A stretch of 64,000 bases of DNA from Streptomyces gardneri. GTDB lineage: Bacteria; Actinomycetota; Actinomycetes; Streptomycetales; Streptomycetaceae. Shown here one piece after another: positions 39,661 through 48,481 of the stretch. A model generated the notes under the pieces. That model had not been told where the DNA came from. It did no database searches and saw only the letters and a list, made by a program, of their open reading frames with translations. The stretch's first letter is position 1; every line of letters begins with the position of its first letter. The stretch is from NCBI RefSeq assembly GCF_006539185.1, contig NZ_BJMN01000032.1, positions 62,001 through 126,000 of the forward strand, given 5' to 3'. The position numbers and the translations under genes were made by a program.

Positions 39661-41087
39661 GCCATGCCTCCGTCGTGCGCGTGGGGAATCTGGTGCGGTA
39701 CGCGGGGCTCGGCCTCGGGTCCGCTGGGTGCCGTGGCCGCGGCGCTCGCCTCGCGCTCGGCGACGACGTCCCGTACGGCCTCGAGGACGCCGCGGTAGCC
39801 CGAGCAGCGGCACAGGTTGCCGGCGAGGGCCTGGCGGGTCTCCAGTTCGGTGGGGGCGTGGTTGCCCTCCAGGAGGTCGTGCACGGTCATGCACATGCCC
39901 GGGATGCAGAAGCCGCACTGGACGGTGCCGCACTTCGACATCGCCCGCTGCACGTCGGAGGGCTCGCCGTCGGTGGCGAGGCCCTCGACCGTCCGCACCT
40001 CGGATCCGGCGGCGGTCGCCGCCGGCACCAGGCAGGAGGCGACGAGCCGGCCGTCGACCTTCACGTTGCACGCGCCGCACTCGCCCTGGGAGCAGCCGTC
40101 CTTGGCCCCGGCGAGGCCGAGGCGCTCGCGCAGGACGTAGAGCAGGGACTCGCCGATCCAGGAACCGGTGACGGGCCGGTCGGTGCCGTTGACCCGCAGG
40201 GTGTACGAGGTGTGGGGGTGCTCGTCGCTGTCCGTGGAGGCGTAGGCGCCGGGCGCGGGGACCGTCACGGGGGCGGCACCGGGGGCCGTCGCGTCGAGCC
40301 CCTCGGCCGGGACCTCGACCGCATCGGCCGGGACGTCGGCCGAGATGTCGGCCGGGGCCTCCGCCGGAGCTTCCTCCTCGGCGACCCGCTCCTCGGCGAC
40401 CGGCTCCTCGGCGGCCGGCTCCTCGAAGGCCGGCTCCTCCGGCAGTGCCCAGGGCGCGGGCGCGCCGCCCGGCAGGGTCGCCGGGGCCTGGTCGTACGAG
40501 GGGGGCAGCGGGGGCTCGGCGGCCTCCGGCGCGGCCGTCTCCGGTACGAGCGCCTCGGGCGCGGACGCCTCCGGTGCGGCGACCGGGATCTCCCACTGGC
40601 CCGTGGAGCCCGCCCCGCCCGCGAAGTTCCACTCCGCCGTCGCGTGCGGGTCCTGACCGAACCCTTCGGCGTGCTCCGCGTGCTCGAAGTGCTGGACGTG
40701 CTCGACGTGCTCGACGTGCTCGACGTGCTCGACGTGCTGGACGTACTCGCCCTGCTCGAAGTACTCGGCCCCCTGGCCCTGGCCCTGATCCCGACCGAAG
40801 TCCCGGACCTGCTCGACCTGGTCGAAGTGCTGGACCTGCTCCGCCTCCGTGGGCATGTGCACCGCCCACGTGCCCGTCGCCGAGGGGTCGGCCGCCGCCG
40901 GGGTGAGCGGCTGCAGCGGCATGATCATCGGCGGTACGTAGCTGTGGCCGGGCGCCTCCAGGGGCACACCGTCCAGCATGAAGTCCGGCGGCAGCTGGAC
41001 GAAGGCCGTCGCGTCGCCGTCGTACCCCTCGCTCTGCGGGATCGGCTCCCAGCCGCCCGGGTTCCCGTGCTGTTCGTCGTTGCTCAT
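39657..41087 (-). CDS. Xanthine dehydrogenase-family 2Fe-2S subunit with long acidic N-terminal extension
   Basis: A 476-residue protein whose C-terminal ~185 residues are a normal two-cluster small subunit. The plant-type cluster uses Cys332, 337, 340 and 352 (DGCSQGECGAC, SCLV); the second uses Cys391, 394, 426 and 428 (CGFC, NLCRCSGY). The first ~290 residues are extra: disordered, rich in Glu, Pro and Ala, with a HVE tripeptide run at residues 118-140 encoded by 9-bp repeats. The usual length is 150-200 residues. ATG start overlaps the stop of the FAD subunit gene (ATGA). It passes electrons from the Mo subunit to FAD. Confidence 0.92.
   Translation of the reverse strand: MSNDEQHGNPGGWEPIPQSEGYDGDATAFVQLPPDFMLDGVPLEAPGHSYVPPMIMPLQPLTPAAADPSATGTWAVHMPTEAEQVQHFDQVEQVRDFGRDQGQGQGAEYFEQGEYVQHVEHVEHVEHVEHVQHFEHAEHAEGFGQDPHATAEWNFAGGAGSTGQWEIPVAAPEASAPEALVPETAAPEAAEPPLPPSYDQAPATLPGGAPAPWALPEEPAFEEPAAEEPVAEERVAEEEAPAEAPADISADVPADAVEVPAEGLDATAPGAAPVTVPAPGAYASTDSDEHPHTSYTLRVNGTDRPVTGSWIGESLLYVLRERLGLAGAKDGCSQGECGACNVKVDGRLVASCLVPAATAAGSEVRTVEGLATDGEPSDVQRAMSKCGTVQCGFCIPGMCMTVHDLLEGNHAPTELETRQALAGNLCRCSGYRGVLEAVRDVVAEREASAAATAPSGPEAEPRVPHQIPHAHDGGMA
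40689..40742 (-). repeat. Six tandem 9-bp repeats in the 2Fe-2S subunit gene
   Basis: Six head-to-tail copies of GTGCTSGAC (plus strand) encode the His-Val-Glu/Gln repeat. Four central copies are identical, so the number is likely to vary by slippage. Confidence 0.9.
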
Positions 41088-41959
41088 GCCAGTGCCCTCC
41101 CCAGTGCCCGTCGGGCGAGTGCGGCGACGGTGCGCCGCAGGTGCAGTACGGCGGGCGGCAGCTGTTCGTCGCCCTGCGGGTCCGGAATGCAGGCGGCGGC
41201 GACGTACTCGCCGAACGCCGTGAGTGCCTCAGGGGCCAGCCCCCGGTCGTTGTCCCAGTCCACCAGCGAGGCGATCCAGCGCTCCGCCTCCAGCGGGCGC
41301 AGGGGCATCGGGGCGACGGCGCCGACCGCGCAGCGCACCCCGCGCCGGGCCGGGTCGAGGACGACGGCGACCGAGGCGGTGGCGCGGGCCGGGCCGGTGC
41401 GGCCGGTGGCCTTGAGGAAGACCTGGGGGGCGTGGAGCAGCGGGACGCGGACGAAGCCGACCAGCTCGCCGGGGGCCAGCAGGTCGCGGCCGGCGAGGAG
41501 GTGGGAGACGGGGATCTCGCGGCTGCCGAGCGGGCCCACGACGACGAGATCGGCCTCCAGGGCGGCGAGCACGGGCAGCGAGTCGCCGGTCGGCGCGGCG
41601 GTGACCACGTTGCCGCCGAGGGTGCCCGCGTTGCGGATCTGTGGCGGCCCGGCGGCGCGGGCGGCGGCGGCGAGGGCCGGGATGAGGGCGGCGAAGTCGG
41701 GGCGGCCCATCCGGGCGTGGGTGAGGCCCGCGCCGAGGAGGGCGTGGCCGTCCTGGTACTGCCAGCCGCGGATCTCGTTGATGCGGCTCAGGCCGACGAG
41801 TCCGGCGGGGCGGAGCTGACCTCTGTTGACGGCGGCCATCAGGTCGGTGCCGCCGGCGACGGGCACGGCGGCCGGCATGGCCGTGAGCGCCGCCACGGCC
41901 TCGTCGAGCGAGGCGGGCAGCGTCACGGACTGCGCCGTCTGTGGTGCGTGCGTGGTCAA
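41084..41959 (-). CDS. Xanthine dehydrogenase-family FAD subunit
   Basis: A 291-residue FAD-binding subunit (CoxM/XdhC type). The FAD contacts are visible as PVAGGTDLMAAVNRG (about residues 32-46) and IRNAGTLGGNVVTAAPTGDS (about 106-125). The start is probably TTG at 41959: it follows a GGAAGGGG ribosome site and gives the usual family N-terminus, whereas upstream frames encode Arg-rich sequence of no family resemblance. TTG starts are uncommon. It is first of the three-gene operon FAD, 2Fe-2S, Mo with 4-bp overlaps at both junctions, so the three proteins are made in equal amounts for one heterotrimeric dehydrogenase. Confidence 0.9.
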   Translation of the reverse strand: MTTHAPQTAQSVTLPASLDEAVAALTAMPAAVPVAGGTDLMAAVNRGQLRPAGLVGLSRINEIRGWQYQDGHALLGAGLTHARMGRPDFAALIPALAAAARAAGPPQIRNAGTLGGNVVTAAPTGDSLPVLAALEADLVVVGPLGSREIPVSHLLAGRDLLAPGELVGFVRVPLLHAPQVFLKATGRTGPARATASVAVVLDPARRGVRCAVGAVAPMPLRPLEAERWIASLVDWDNDRGLAPEALTAFGEYVAAACIPDPQGDEQLPPAVLHLRRTVAALARRALGRALA

Positions 41960-42208
41960 CCCGCTGCCCCTTCCCGGTGTCCCGGTGGTCCCCGACTGTG
42001 CCCGGCCGTCGCGCCTGCTGTCACGTCTGCGGTCGCGCCTGCGTGTGGGCGTACCGTACGTGCTCACAGGCCGGACGTGGCAACTCTGGCACATCTTCCG
42101 AGCCGTCCGGCGCGAGGGTCCACGAAGGACTGTTCCGTCCGGGACGCCCCATGAGGGACGGTAACTTCCCTTTCGCCGCTCTTGGGTGAACCGGGGACGC
42201 GAGCTGCC

Positions 42209-43852
42209 TCACACGATCGGGGGCGCCCCCTCCAGGGGCCTGCCGAGCACTCCCGGGCGCCGCTGCCAGGGGTGAGGTCCGGCGGGCGGGCGGTAGTCGA
42301 CGCCGAGGGCGTCGAGGCGCCGGTAGTGGGTGCCCATGCGGCGCTCGAAGCCCGGGTAGTCGCGCTCGTCCGGGGCGGGCAGCGCGGACCAGGCGACCTC
42401 GGCGAAGGCGGCGAGGCGCGGGAAGACCTGGTAGTCGACGCGGGCCCGGTTCTCCATGACCTCGGTCCAGACGTTGGCCTGGGTTCCCAGGATGTGGGCG
42501 GCGGCCTCCGGCGAGATGCCCGGCGGGACGGGATCGAAGCGGTAGACGTCCTCCAGGGTGCGGACGTACCCGATGGGCATCGGCTCGTCCTCGCCCGGCG
42601 CCTGACGGTGGTCCAGGTACACCTGCTGCTCGGGGCACATGACGACGTCGTGGCCCGCCTCGGCGGCGGTGATCCCGCCCGCGTACCCCCGCCAGGAGGA
42701 CACGGCCGCGCCCTCCGCGAGGCCGCCCTCCAGGATCTCGTCCCAGCCGATCAGGCGGCGTCCGCGCGAGGTGAGCCAGCGGTCGAAGTGGCGGATGAAC
42801 CAGGACTGGAGGCCGTCCTCGTCCCCGACCCCCAGCTCCTCGATACGGGCCTGGGCCGCCGGGGAGGCCTTCCACTGGTCCTTGGGGCACTCGTCGCCGC
42901 CGATGTGGACGAAGGGCGACACGGCCGCCGGGAAGAGGTCGAGGACCTCCTCCAGGACGCCCTCGTAGAAGCGCAGGACGGCCTCGGTGGGGGCCAGGAC
43001 GTTCGGGTTGACCCCCCAGGTGTCCCAGACGGTGAGGGCGGCGGTGTCGACGACGTCGGTGTTGCCGAGCTCGGGGTAGGCGGCGATGGCGGCCTGCGCG
43101 TGGCCGGGGAGGTCGATCTCGGGGACGACGGTGATGTGCCGCTCGGCGGCGTACGCGACGATCTCGCGGATGTCGTCCTGGGTGTAGAAGCCGCCGTGCG
43201 GGGTGTCGTCCCAGAGGGGTGAGGCCCGGTGGCCCCACTTGCTGCGGGACCGCCAGGCGCCGACCTCGGTGAGGCGGGGGTGCCGCTTGATCTCGATGCG
43301 CCAGCCCTGGTCGTCGGTGAGGTGGAAGTGGAAGACGTTGAGCTTGTGGGCGGCGAGCAGGTCGAGGTAGCGAAGGACGTCGTCCTTGGGCAGGAAGTGC
43401 CGGGCGACGTCGAGGAGGAGACCGCGCCAGGCGAAGCGCGGGGCGTCCTCGATCGTCTGCGCCGTGACGGCCGTGACCGCCCCCTGCCTCACGGGAGCCC
43501 CGCGGAAGGCATCCGGGCCGAGGAGTTGACGGAGGGTCTGGGCGCCCCAGAAGACGCCGGCCGGTCCGCCGCCGGTGATCTCGACGCCCTGGTCGGTCAC
43601 CACGTCGAGCCGGTACGCCTCGGGGGCGAGGGTCTCGTCGAGGCGCAGCCGGATGCTGTGGGTGGCGTTCTCGTCGGCCGTGTCCCGCAGCGGGAGCCCG
43701 AAGGCGGCGCCGAGCGTGTTCCGCAGCCAGCGTGCGGTGGTCTCGGTGCCGGTGGCCGCGCTGAGGGTCGTCCGCTCGTCCAGGAGGAAGCCGCCGTGGT
43801 GCGGCCCTTCGGCGCGCGCGGGCGCCGGGATCAGGTCCATGGGGTGGGTCAT
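42209..43852 (-). CDS. Beta-N-acetylhexosaminidase, GH20
   Basis: A 547-residue glycoside hydrolase family 20 enzyme that releases terminal GlcNAc or GalNAc. It has an N-terminal GH20b domain (about 1-135) and a TIM-barrel catalytic domain with the Asp320-Glu321 pair in HIGGDECPKDQW, plus the conserved LDVARHF, FHFHLTDDQGWR, PEIDLPGH and GTQANVWTE segments. No signal peptide is present, so it acts inside the cell on imported oligosaccharides. It follows the permease gene by 4 bp and closes the operon SBP-permease-permease-GH20, implying that the imported sugar is a chitooligosaccharide-like or GlcNAc-containing glycan. Confidence 0.95.
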   Translation of the reverse strand: MTHPMDLIPAPARAEGPHHGGFLLDERTTLSAATGTETTARWLRNTLGAAFGLPLRDTADENATHSIRLRLDETLAPEAYRLDVVTDQGVEITGGGPAGVFWGAQTLRQLLGPDAFRGAPVRQGAVTAVTAQTIEDAPRFAWRGLLLDVARHFLPKDDVLRYLDLLAAHKLNVFHFHLTDDQGWRIEIKRHPRLTEVGAWRSRSKWGHRASPLWDDTPHGGFYTQDDIREIVAYAAERHITVVPEIDLPGHAQAAIAAYPELGNTDVVDTAALTVWDTWGVNPNVLAPTEAVLRFYEGVLEEVLDLFPAAVSPFVHIGGDECPKDQWKASPAAQARIEELGVGDEDGLQSWFIRHFDRWLTSRGRRLIGWDEILEGGLAEGAAVSSWRGYAGGITAAEAGHDVVMCPEQQVYLDHRQAPGEDEPMPIGYVRTLEDVYRFDPVPPGISPEAAAHILGTQANVWTEVMENRARVDYQVFPRLAAFAEVAWSALPAPDERDYPGFERRMGTHYRRLDALGVDYRPPAGPHPWQRRPGVLGRPLEGAPPIV

Positions 43853-43856
43853 CGCG

Positions 43857-44705
43857 TCAGTCCTTCACCGCCCCGCCCAGTCCCGAGACCAGACGGCGCT
43901 GTACGAGTACGAAGAAGACGAGCACCGGGACGGTCATCACGGTCGAGCCCGCCATGATGCCTCCCCAGTCGTTCTCGTCGGGCTTGAAGAAGACGAGCAG
44001 CGCCATCGGCAGGGTCGACTGCGAGGTGTCGCTGATGAGGAACGACTTCGCGAAGAGGAAGTCGTTCCAGGTCGAGATGAACGAGAAGACGCTCGTCGCC
44101 ACGAGGCCGGGGAAGACCAGCGGGAAGAGGATCTGCCAGAGGAAGCGCGTACGGCTCGCGCCGTCGATCTGGGCCTGTTCCTCCAGGGCCTCGGGGACCG
44201 CCTTGACGAAGCCCCTGAGCATCCAGATCGCGAAGGGGAGCGAGAAGGCGAGGTGCGGCAGGATCAGCGAGCCGAGGGTGTTGAGCTGGCCGAAGTCCCG
44301 CATGAGGAAGAACAGCGGGATGGTGAGCGCCTCGACCGGCACCATCTGGGCGACGAGGAACATGACGAGGAGCGTCGTCCGGAACCGGAAGCGGAATCGC
44401 GTGACCGCCGTCGCGGCCAGGAAGGCGATGAGCGCGGAGGCGAGGACGACCGTGCCCGCCACGATCAGCGAGTTGAGGAAGTAGCGGCCGAACTCCTGCT
44501 GGTCGAAGACGCGCCGGAAGGAGTCGAGGGACGGGGAGAGGGTCCACGGCCGGGGGTCGGTCGACTGGATCTCGCCCGCCGGCTTGAGGGCCGAGAGGAC
44601 CATCCAGTACAGGGGGAAGGCGACGGCGGCCGCGACGAGCAGCGTGACCGCCTCGGCGACGAGACGCCCGGGCCGCCGGATGCGGAAGGTGGTCGAGGCG
44701 CTCAC
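43857..44705 (-). CDS. Carbohydrate ABC importer permease (MalG-like)
   Basis: A 282-residue inner permease with six membrane segments and the EAA loop EALEEQAQIDGASRTRFLWQ (about residues 180-199) that docks the ATPase. The start is GTG at 44705 overlapping the stop of the first permease (GTGA). It ends four bases before the GH20 gene. No ATPase gene is in the operon; Streptomyces sugar importers of this type usually share the ATPase MsiK (established knowledge). Confidence 0.93.
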   Translation of the reverse strand: MSASTTFRIRRPGRLVAEAVTLLVAAAVAFPLYWMVLSALKPAGEIQSTDPRPWTLSPSLDSFRRVFDQQEFGRYFLNSLIVAGTVVLASALIAFLAATAVTRFRFRFRTTLLVMFLVAQMVPVEALTIPLFFLMRDFGQLNTLGSLILPHLAFSLPFAIWMLRGFVKAVPEALEEQAQIDGASRTRFLWQILFPLVFPGLVATSVFSFISTWNDFLFAKSFLISDTSQSTLPMALLVFFKPDENDWGGIMAGSTVMTVPVLVFFVLVQRRLVSGLGGAVKD

Positions 44706-45670
44706 AGTTCTTCTCCCTGGCGTCGCAGGAGCCGCAGGTAGACCAGGGTCACGGCCAGCAGGATCAGCAGCATGACCACGCCGATCGCCGAGCCCAGGCT
44801 GTACTGGGACGAGGCGAAGGCCTTCTGGTACGCGTACACGTTGAGGACGAGGTTCTGGCCGGCGATGCCGCCGCCGTTGGTCATCACGTAGATCTGGGTG
44901 AAGAGCTTGAAGTCCCAGATGATCGACTGGATGGTGACGACGACCAGGATCGGCCGGAGCATCGGCGTCATGACCGAGCGCCAGATCCGCCACTGCGAGG
45001 CGCCGTCGAGGGCGGCGGCCTCCAGGACCTCGGACGGGATGGCCTTGATGCCCGCGTAGACGGTGACCATCACGAACGGGAAGGAACACCAGACGACTTC
45101 GAGGAGGACGAGGGCGAAGGCGCTGTACCGCCCGTACGTCCAGGAGAAGTCGCCCAGGCCGAGGAGTCGGTTCACCGGGCCGAAGTCGGGGTCGAAGAGG
45201 AAGACCCAGACGGTGGAGCCGGTGACGGCGGGCGTGGCCCAGGCGCCGAGCGCGGCCACCATCAGGGCGAGCCGGGGCAGGGCCCGGACGCGGGTCAGGA
45301 GGACCGCGAGGGCGCAGCCGACGGCGAGGGTGGTGACGACGCAGGCGGCGGCGAAGAGGACGGTGGCGAGGAGGACCTGCCAGAACTGGGGGTCGGTGAA
45401 GAGGGTCGTGTAGTTGCCGAAGCCCTTGAAGGACGTGGGTTCGCCGCCGCTGACCTGGGCCTGGGTGTACTCCAGGAAGGAGATCAGGCCGAGCTGGTAG
45501 ACGGGGTAGACGAGGAGTCCGCCGATGACGACGAGGGCGGGCAGGAGGTACAGCCAGGGGGTCCAGGCGCTGGTGCGCCGGGCGGGGCGGCCGGTCCGCG
45601 TGGTGCCCCGGGGGGCCGGGAGCGTGGTGGCGGCGGTCCGCTTCTCGGCGACGTCGAGTCGGGTCGTCAT
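44702..45670 (-). CDS. Carbohydrate ABC importer permease (MalF-like)
   Basis: A 322-residue permease with a cytoplasmic Arg-rich N-terminus (about 1-35) and six membrane segments. The EAA motif is IPSEVLEAAALDGASQWRIW. It pairs with the MalG-like protein. ATG start is 5 bp downstream of the binding-protein stop. Family CUT1. Confidence 0.93.
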   Translation of the reverse strand: MTTRLDVAEKRTAATTLPAPRGTTRTGRPARRTSAWTPWLYLLPALVVIGGLLVYPVYQLGLISFLEYTQAQVSGGEPTSFKGFGNYTTLFTDPQFWQVLLATVLFAAACVVTTLAVGCALAVLLTRVRALPRLALMVAALGAWATPAVTGSTVWVFLFDPDFGPVNRLLGLGDFSWTYGRYSAFALVLLEVVWCSFPFVMVTVYAGIKAIPSEVLEAAALDGASQWRIWRSVMTPMLRPILVVVTIQSIIWDFKLFTQIYVMTNGGGIAGQNLVLNVYAYQKAFASSQYSLGSAIGVVMLLILLAVTLVYLRLLRRQGEEL

Positions 45671-45675
45671 GCGTT

Positions 45676-47019
45676 TCAGCTCGCCGGCGTGAAGGCTGCG
45701 TCCATCTTCTTCGCGGCGTCGTCGGCCGCCGCCTTGACGTCCTTACGGCCGCTGACGACCTCCTGGAACATCGTCGGCAGGACGAGGGAGGAGTCGATCT
45801 GGCCCCAGCCGGGTGACGCCGGGACGAACCTGGTGCCGGCTTCGAGGGTGTCGATGAAGGGCTTCACGAAGGGCTGGCGCTGTGCGGCGGCGGTCCGGAC
45901 GTCGGTGTAGGTGGGCAGGAAGCCCATCGCATCGAAGAGCTTGGCCTGGGTGTCCTTGCCGGTGAGGGACTTCAGGAGGTCGACGGCGAGGGTGCGGTGC
46001 GAGGTGCTCTTGAGGACGCCGATGTTGTTGCCGCCGGCGAAGGCCGGGGCGATCGAGCCGGGTGCCGTGCCGGGCAGCGGGACGACCGCGTACTTGCCCT
46101 TGACGGTGCCGGCCTCGACGGCCGCGTGACTGAAGTCGCCGCCGATGGCCATGGCGGCCTTTCCGGAGGCGAAGGCGGTGACGGTCGCGTTGCCGCCCAT
46201 CTGGGCGCACTTGGCGGCCGGGCAGTTGTCGTCGCCGAAGAGCGAGGTGTAGGTGGTGATGCCCTTGAGGGCGGCCTCGCTGTTGACGGCCGCCTTGTAG
46301 GAGCCGCCCTCCTCGGTGGCGAGTTCACCTCCGGCGGCCCAGACGAAGGGCATGGCTCCGTAGGTGTAGGCGCCGCCGACGGCGATGCCGTACAGCTCGG
46401 GCTTGGCCTTGCGGATCTTCTTCGCGGTGGTGATCAGTTCGGCCTGGCTCTTGGGGGCGGTGAGGCCGAGTTCCTTGAAGACGTCGGTGCGGTAGTAGAG
46501 GGCGCGGAGGCCGACGAAGAGCGGGGATCCGTAGACCTTGCCGCCGACGGTGACGGACTTCCGGGCCGTCGGGTCGGTGTCCTCGGCCTCGTCCCAGGCC
46601 GCGAACTCGGCGCTGATGTCGGCGAGTCCGCCGTCCTTGACGTATCCGGCGGTGTCGGTGTTGCCGTACTCGATGAGGTCGGGCGCGGACTTGGGGTCGT
46701 TGAAGGCGGCCTTGACGCGCTGGGCGCGGGTCTCGACGGGGATGTACTCGATCTCGACCTTCGCGCCCTGGTTGCGCTGCTCGAAGGCGGCGACGGCCTG
46801 TGCGACGACCTGTTCCTTGGGCTTGTTGCCGACCTCCTGGAAGAGCCAGACGCGCAGGGTGCCGCTCTTCTCGTCCGCAGCGGCCTTGCCGTCGGACGTC
46901 TGGGGCGCGCAGGCGGTGGCGGTGAGGCCCGCGAGCAGGAGTGCGGCGGCGGCGGTGGCGATGGGGGTCCCCCCTGCTCGAGCAAAGCCGAGAGCTTGGG
47001 GGAGGGCAGGAAGCTTCAT
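45676..47019 (-). CDS. Sugar-binding lipoprotein of CUT1 ABC importer
   Basis: A 447-residue extracellular solute-binding protein (family 1). The signal ends in a lipobox TATAC (Cys about residue 37) and the mature part shows IEYIPVETRAQRVKAAFND, DLIEYGNTDTAGYVKDG, GKVYGSPLFVGLRALYYRTD and GKAAMAIGGDFSHA, typical of CUT1 binding proteins. The first ~20 residues of the signal (PALPQALGFARAGGTPI) are encoded by a palindromic repeat insertion, so the n-region is unusually neutral and long. ATG 47019 has GGAGGGG upstream. First gene of the GlcNAc-type import operon. Confidence 0.92.
   Translation of the reverse strand: MKLPALPQALGFARAGGTPIATAAAALLLAGLTATACAPQTSDGKAAADEKSGTLRVWLFQEVGNKPKEQVVAQAVAAFEQRNQGAKVEIEYIPVETRAQRVKAAFNDPKSAPDLIEYGNTDTAGYVKDGGLADISAEFAAWDEAEDTDPTARKSVTVGGKVYGSPLFVGLRALYYRTDVFKELGLTAPKSQAELITTAKKIRKAKPELYGIAVGGAYTYGAMPFVWAAGGELATEEGGSYKAAVNSEAALKGITTYTSLFGDDNCPAAKCAQMGGNATVTAFASGKAAMAIGGDFSHAAVEAGTVKGKYAVVPLPGTAPGSIAPAFAGGNNIGVLKSTSHRTLAVDLLKSLTGKDTQAKLFDAMGFLPTYTDVRTAAAQRQPFVKPFIDTLEAGTRFVPASPGWGQIDSSLVLPTMFQEVVSGRKDVKAAADDAAKKMDAAFTPAS
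46963..47005. repeat. Streptomyces palindromic repeat inside the binding-protein signal sequence
   Basis: The stretch has G5/C7 and C/G-rich arms around a GCTCGAGC...GAGAGCTT core (imperfect palindrome). I recall closely similar sequences, containing CTCGAGCRAAGCCGAGAGCTTGGGGG-type cores, scattered between genes of many Streptomyces genomes. Here the copy is inside a reading frame and stays in frame. Confidence 0.6.
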
Positions 47020-47040
47020 GACGGATCCCCTCCAGGTGCG

Positions 47041-47055
47041 TTGCAACATACGCAA
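47041..47055. promoter_or_regulatory. Candidate operator upstream of the sugar importer operon
   Basis: TTGC-7-GCAA dyad (TTGCAACATACGCAA) lies 21 bp upstream of the ATG and overlaps a possible -10 element on the minus strand. Position fits repression by a LacI/IclR/ROK-type sugar regulator; the regulator is not in the window. Confidence 0.4.
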
Positions 47056-47202
47056 TGAGCGTTTCGTTCTGCACAACACGCGTGAGGTTAGGCGTGGTTC
47101 CGGTGAGCCGACAAGAGGTCTCGACCACCTCAACCACTCCGTGACCGGCGAAAGCACCCTGCGCAACGGGGCCGGGGGACGCAGGAACACGGAAAACGCG
47201 AA

Positions 47203-47246
47203 GCGGCCCCCGCCGCGCGTACCGAAGTACGCACGACGGGGGCCGC
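47203..47246 (-). terminator. Terminator downstream of the DUF3039 gene
   Basis: A 10-bp perfect outer stem (47203-47212 with 47237-47246) with an inner GCGTAC/GTACGC stem. It stops read-through from DUF3039 into the importer operon. A smaller 8-bp hairpin made of GGATCC-containing repeats lies at 47263-47283. Confidence 0.75.
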
Positions 47247-47304
47247 CCCGACGTCAGGACCTACCGGATCCGCGAGATCCGGTCACGGGATCCGCGGGAT
47301 CCGG

Positions 47305-47592
47305 TTACTTGTCCTTGCCGCCCTTGTCCTTGTCGCCACCGCCGGCGCCCATGGACTCGTAGATCTCCTTGCACATCGGACAGACCGGGTACTTCTTGGG
47401 GTCGCGCCCCGGTACCCAGACCTTTCCGCACAGCGCCACGACGGGAGTCCCGTCGAGGGCGCTCGCCATGATCTTGTCCTTCTGGACGTAGTGGGCGTAG
47501 CGCTCGTGGTCGCCGTCACCGTGGGACACCTGCGGAGTCGGCTCCACGAGGGTTCCCGTACCTGCCCCGCGCTCGGGCTCGAGAGTGCTCAT
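47305..47592 (-). CDS. DUF3039-family zinc-ribbon-like protein
   Basis: A 95-residue small cytoplasmic protein. The conserved core HYVQKDKIMASALDGTPVVA and ALCGKVWVPGRDPKKYPVCP plus CKEIY form the actinobacterial DUF3039 domain, with three Cys (C-x(n)-CPxC) likely to bind zinc. A Gly/Lys-rich tail ends it. ATG 47592 gives the usual start MSTLEPERG. Function unknown; it is conserved beside murA in Streptomyces. Confidence 0.85.
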   Translation of the reverse strand: MSTLEPERGAGTGTLVEPTPQVSHGDGDHERYAHYVQKDKIMASALDGTPVVALCGKVWVPGRDPKKYPVCPMCKEIYESMGAGGGDKDKGGKDK

Positions 47593-47622
47593 AACCGCCA
47601 AGGGTACTGAAAGCCGTGGGGC

Positions 47623-48183
47623 TCAGTTGAGGGACGGGTCGTCGGGGTACGTCGCGATCATGGCGAGTTCGCCGCGCTGGCGGCGCAGGACCTGTCGCCA
47701 GAGGGTCTCGGGGTGCGGCGAGGAGACGTCGCCGGGCTCCGACTCGACCACGTACCAGGCTCCGTCGCCCAGCTCGGACTCCAGCTGGCCGGGGCCCCAG
47801 CCCGCGTACCCGGCGAAGATCCGCAGCGAGCCGAGGGCCGGTCCGAGCAGCTCGGGCGGGGCCTCCAGGTCGACGAGGCCGATCGCCCCGTACACCCGCC
47901 GCCAGCCGAGGGGGCCCTCGTCGCCGGGGATCACGGCGACGCCGAGCGCCGCGTCGAGCGAGACGGGGCCGCCCTGGAAGACGACGCCGGGCTCGCCGGC
48001 GAGTCCGGCCCAGGGCGCGAGGATGTCGCCGACGGTCACCGGCGTCGGCCGGTTGAGGACCACGCCGAGCGAGCCCTCGTCGTCGTGGTCGAGCAGCAGG
48101 ACGACCGCGCGGTCGAAATTCGGGTCCGCCAGCGCGGGGGTGGCCACGAGCAGCCGTCCTGTGAGCGAGGACACCTCGGTCAT
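47623..48183 (-). CDS. YqgE/AlgH family protein
   Basis: A 186-residue protein of the YqgE/AlgH (DUF179) family, conserved but of unknown function. Characteristic segments are TGRLLVATPALADPNFDRAV, VVLLLDHDDEGSLGVVLNRP, VFQGGPVSLDAAL and RIFAGYAGWGPGQLESEL. ATG 48183 gives MTEVSSLTGRLLVATP; an ATG three codons upstream is possible. It diverges from murA and lies 30 bp upstream of DUF3039. Confidence 0.93.
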   Translation of the reverse strand: MTEVSSLTGRLLVATPALADPNFDRAVVLLLDHDDEGSLGVVLNRPTPVTVGDILAPWAGLAGEPGVVFQGGPVSLDAALGVAVIPGDEGPLGWRRVYGAIGLVDLEAPPELLGPALGSLRIFAGYAGWGPGQLESELGDGAWYVVESEPGDVSSPHPETLWRQVLRRQRGELAMIATYPDDPSLN

Positions 48184-48481
48184 GCGACACATGATCCCGC
48201 ATCTTCGGCGTTCGCGGGGGCTGTCGGGCCCGATCCGGGCGCGGCGGCGGGAAGTCGACGGCCTTCGCAGTTCAGGAGGGGCGCGCGAGGTCTCCGCGCG
48301 CGGGCGACGCACGGACGAACCGACACAAGCGGACGGTGACGCTCCGCAAGATCACGGGAACAGAGGGTGTTGTGCCGAATTCATTACATCTGACAGACCC
48401 CCCGACACACCCGATCGGGGTCTCATGGCCCCTTACCCTTTTCTCTGGCCACCCGACCGACCCGACCGGAACGCGAGATTC

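Noticed and set aside
40689..40742. Short regular repeats that could suggest a CRISPR array
   Set aside because: Units are 9 bp, head to tail without spacers, and lie in frame in a gene. No CRISPR array was seen anywhere in the window.
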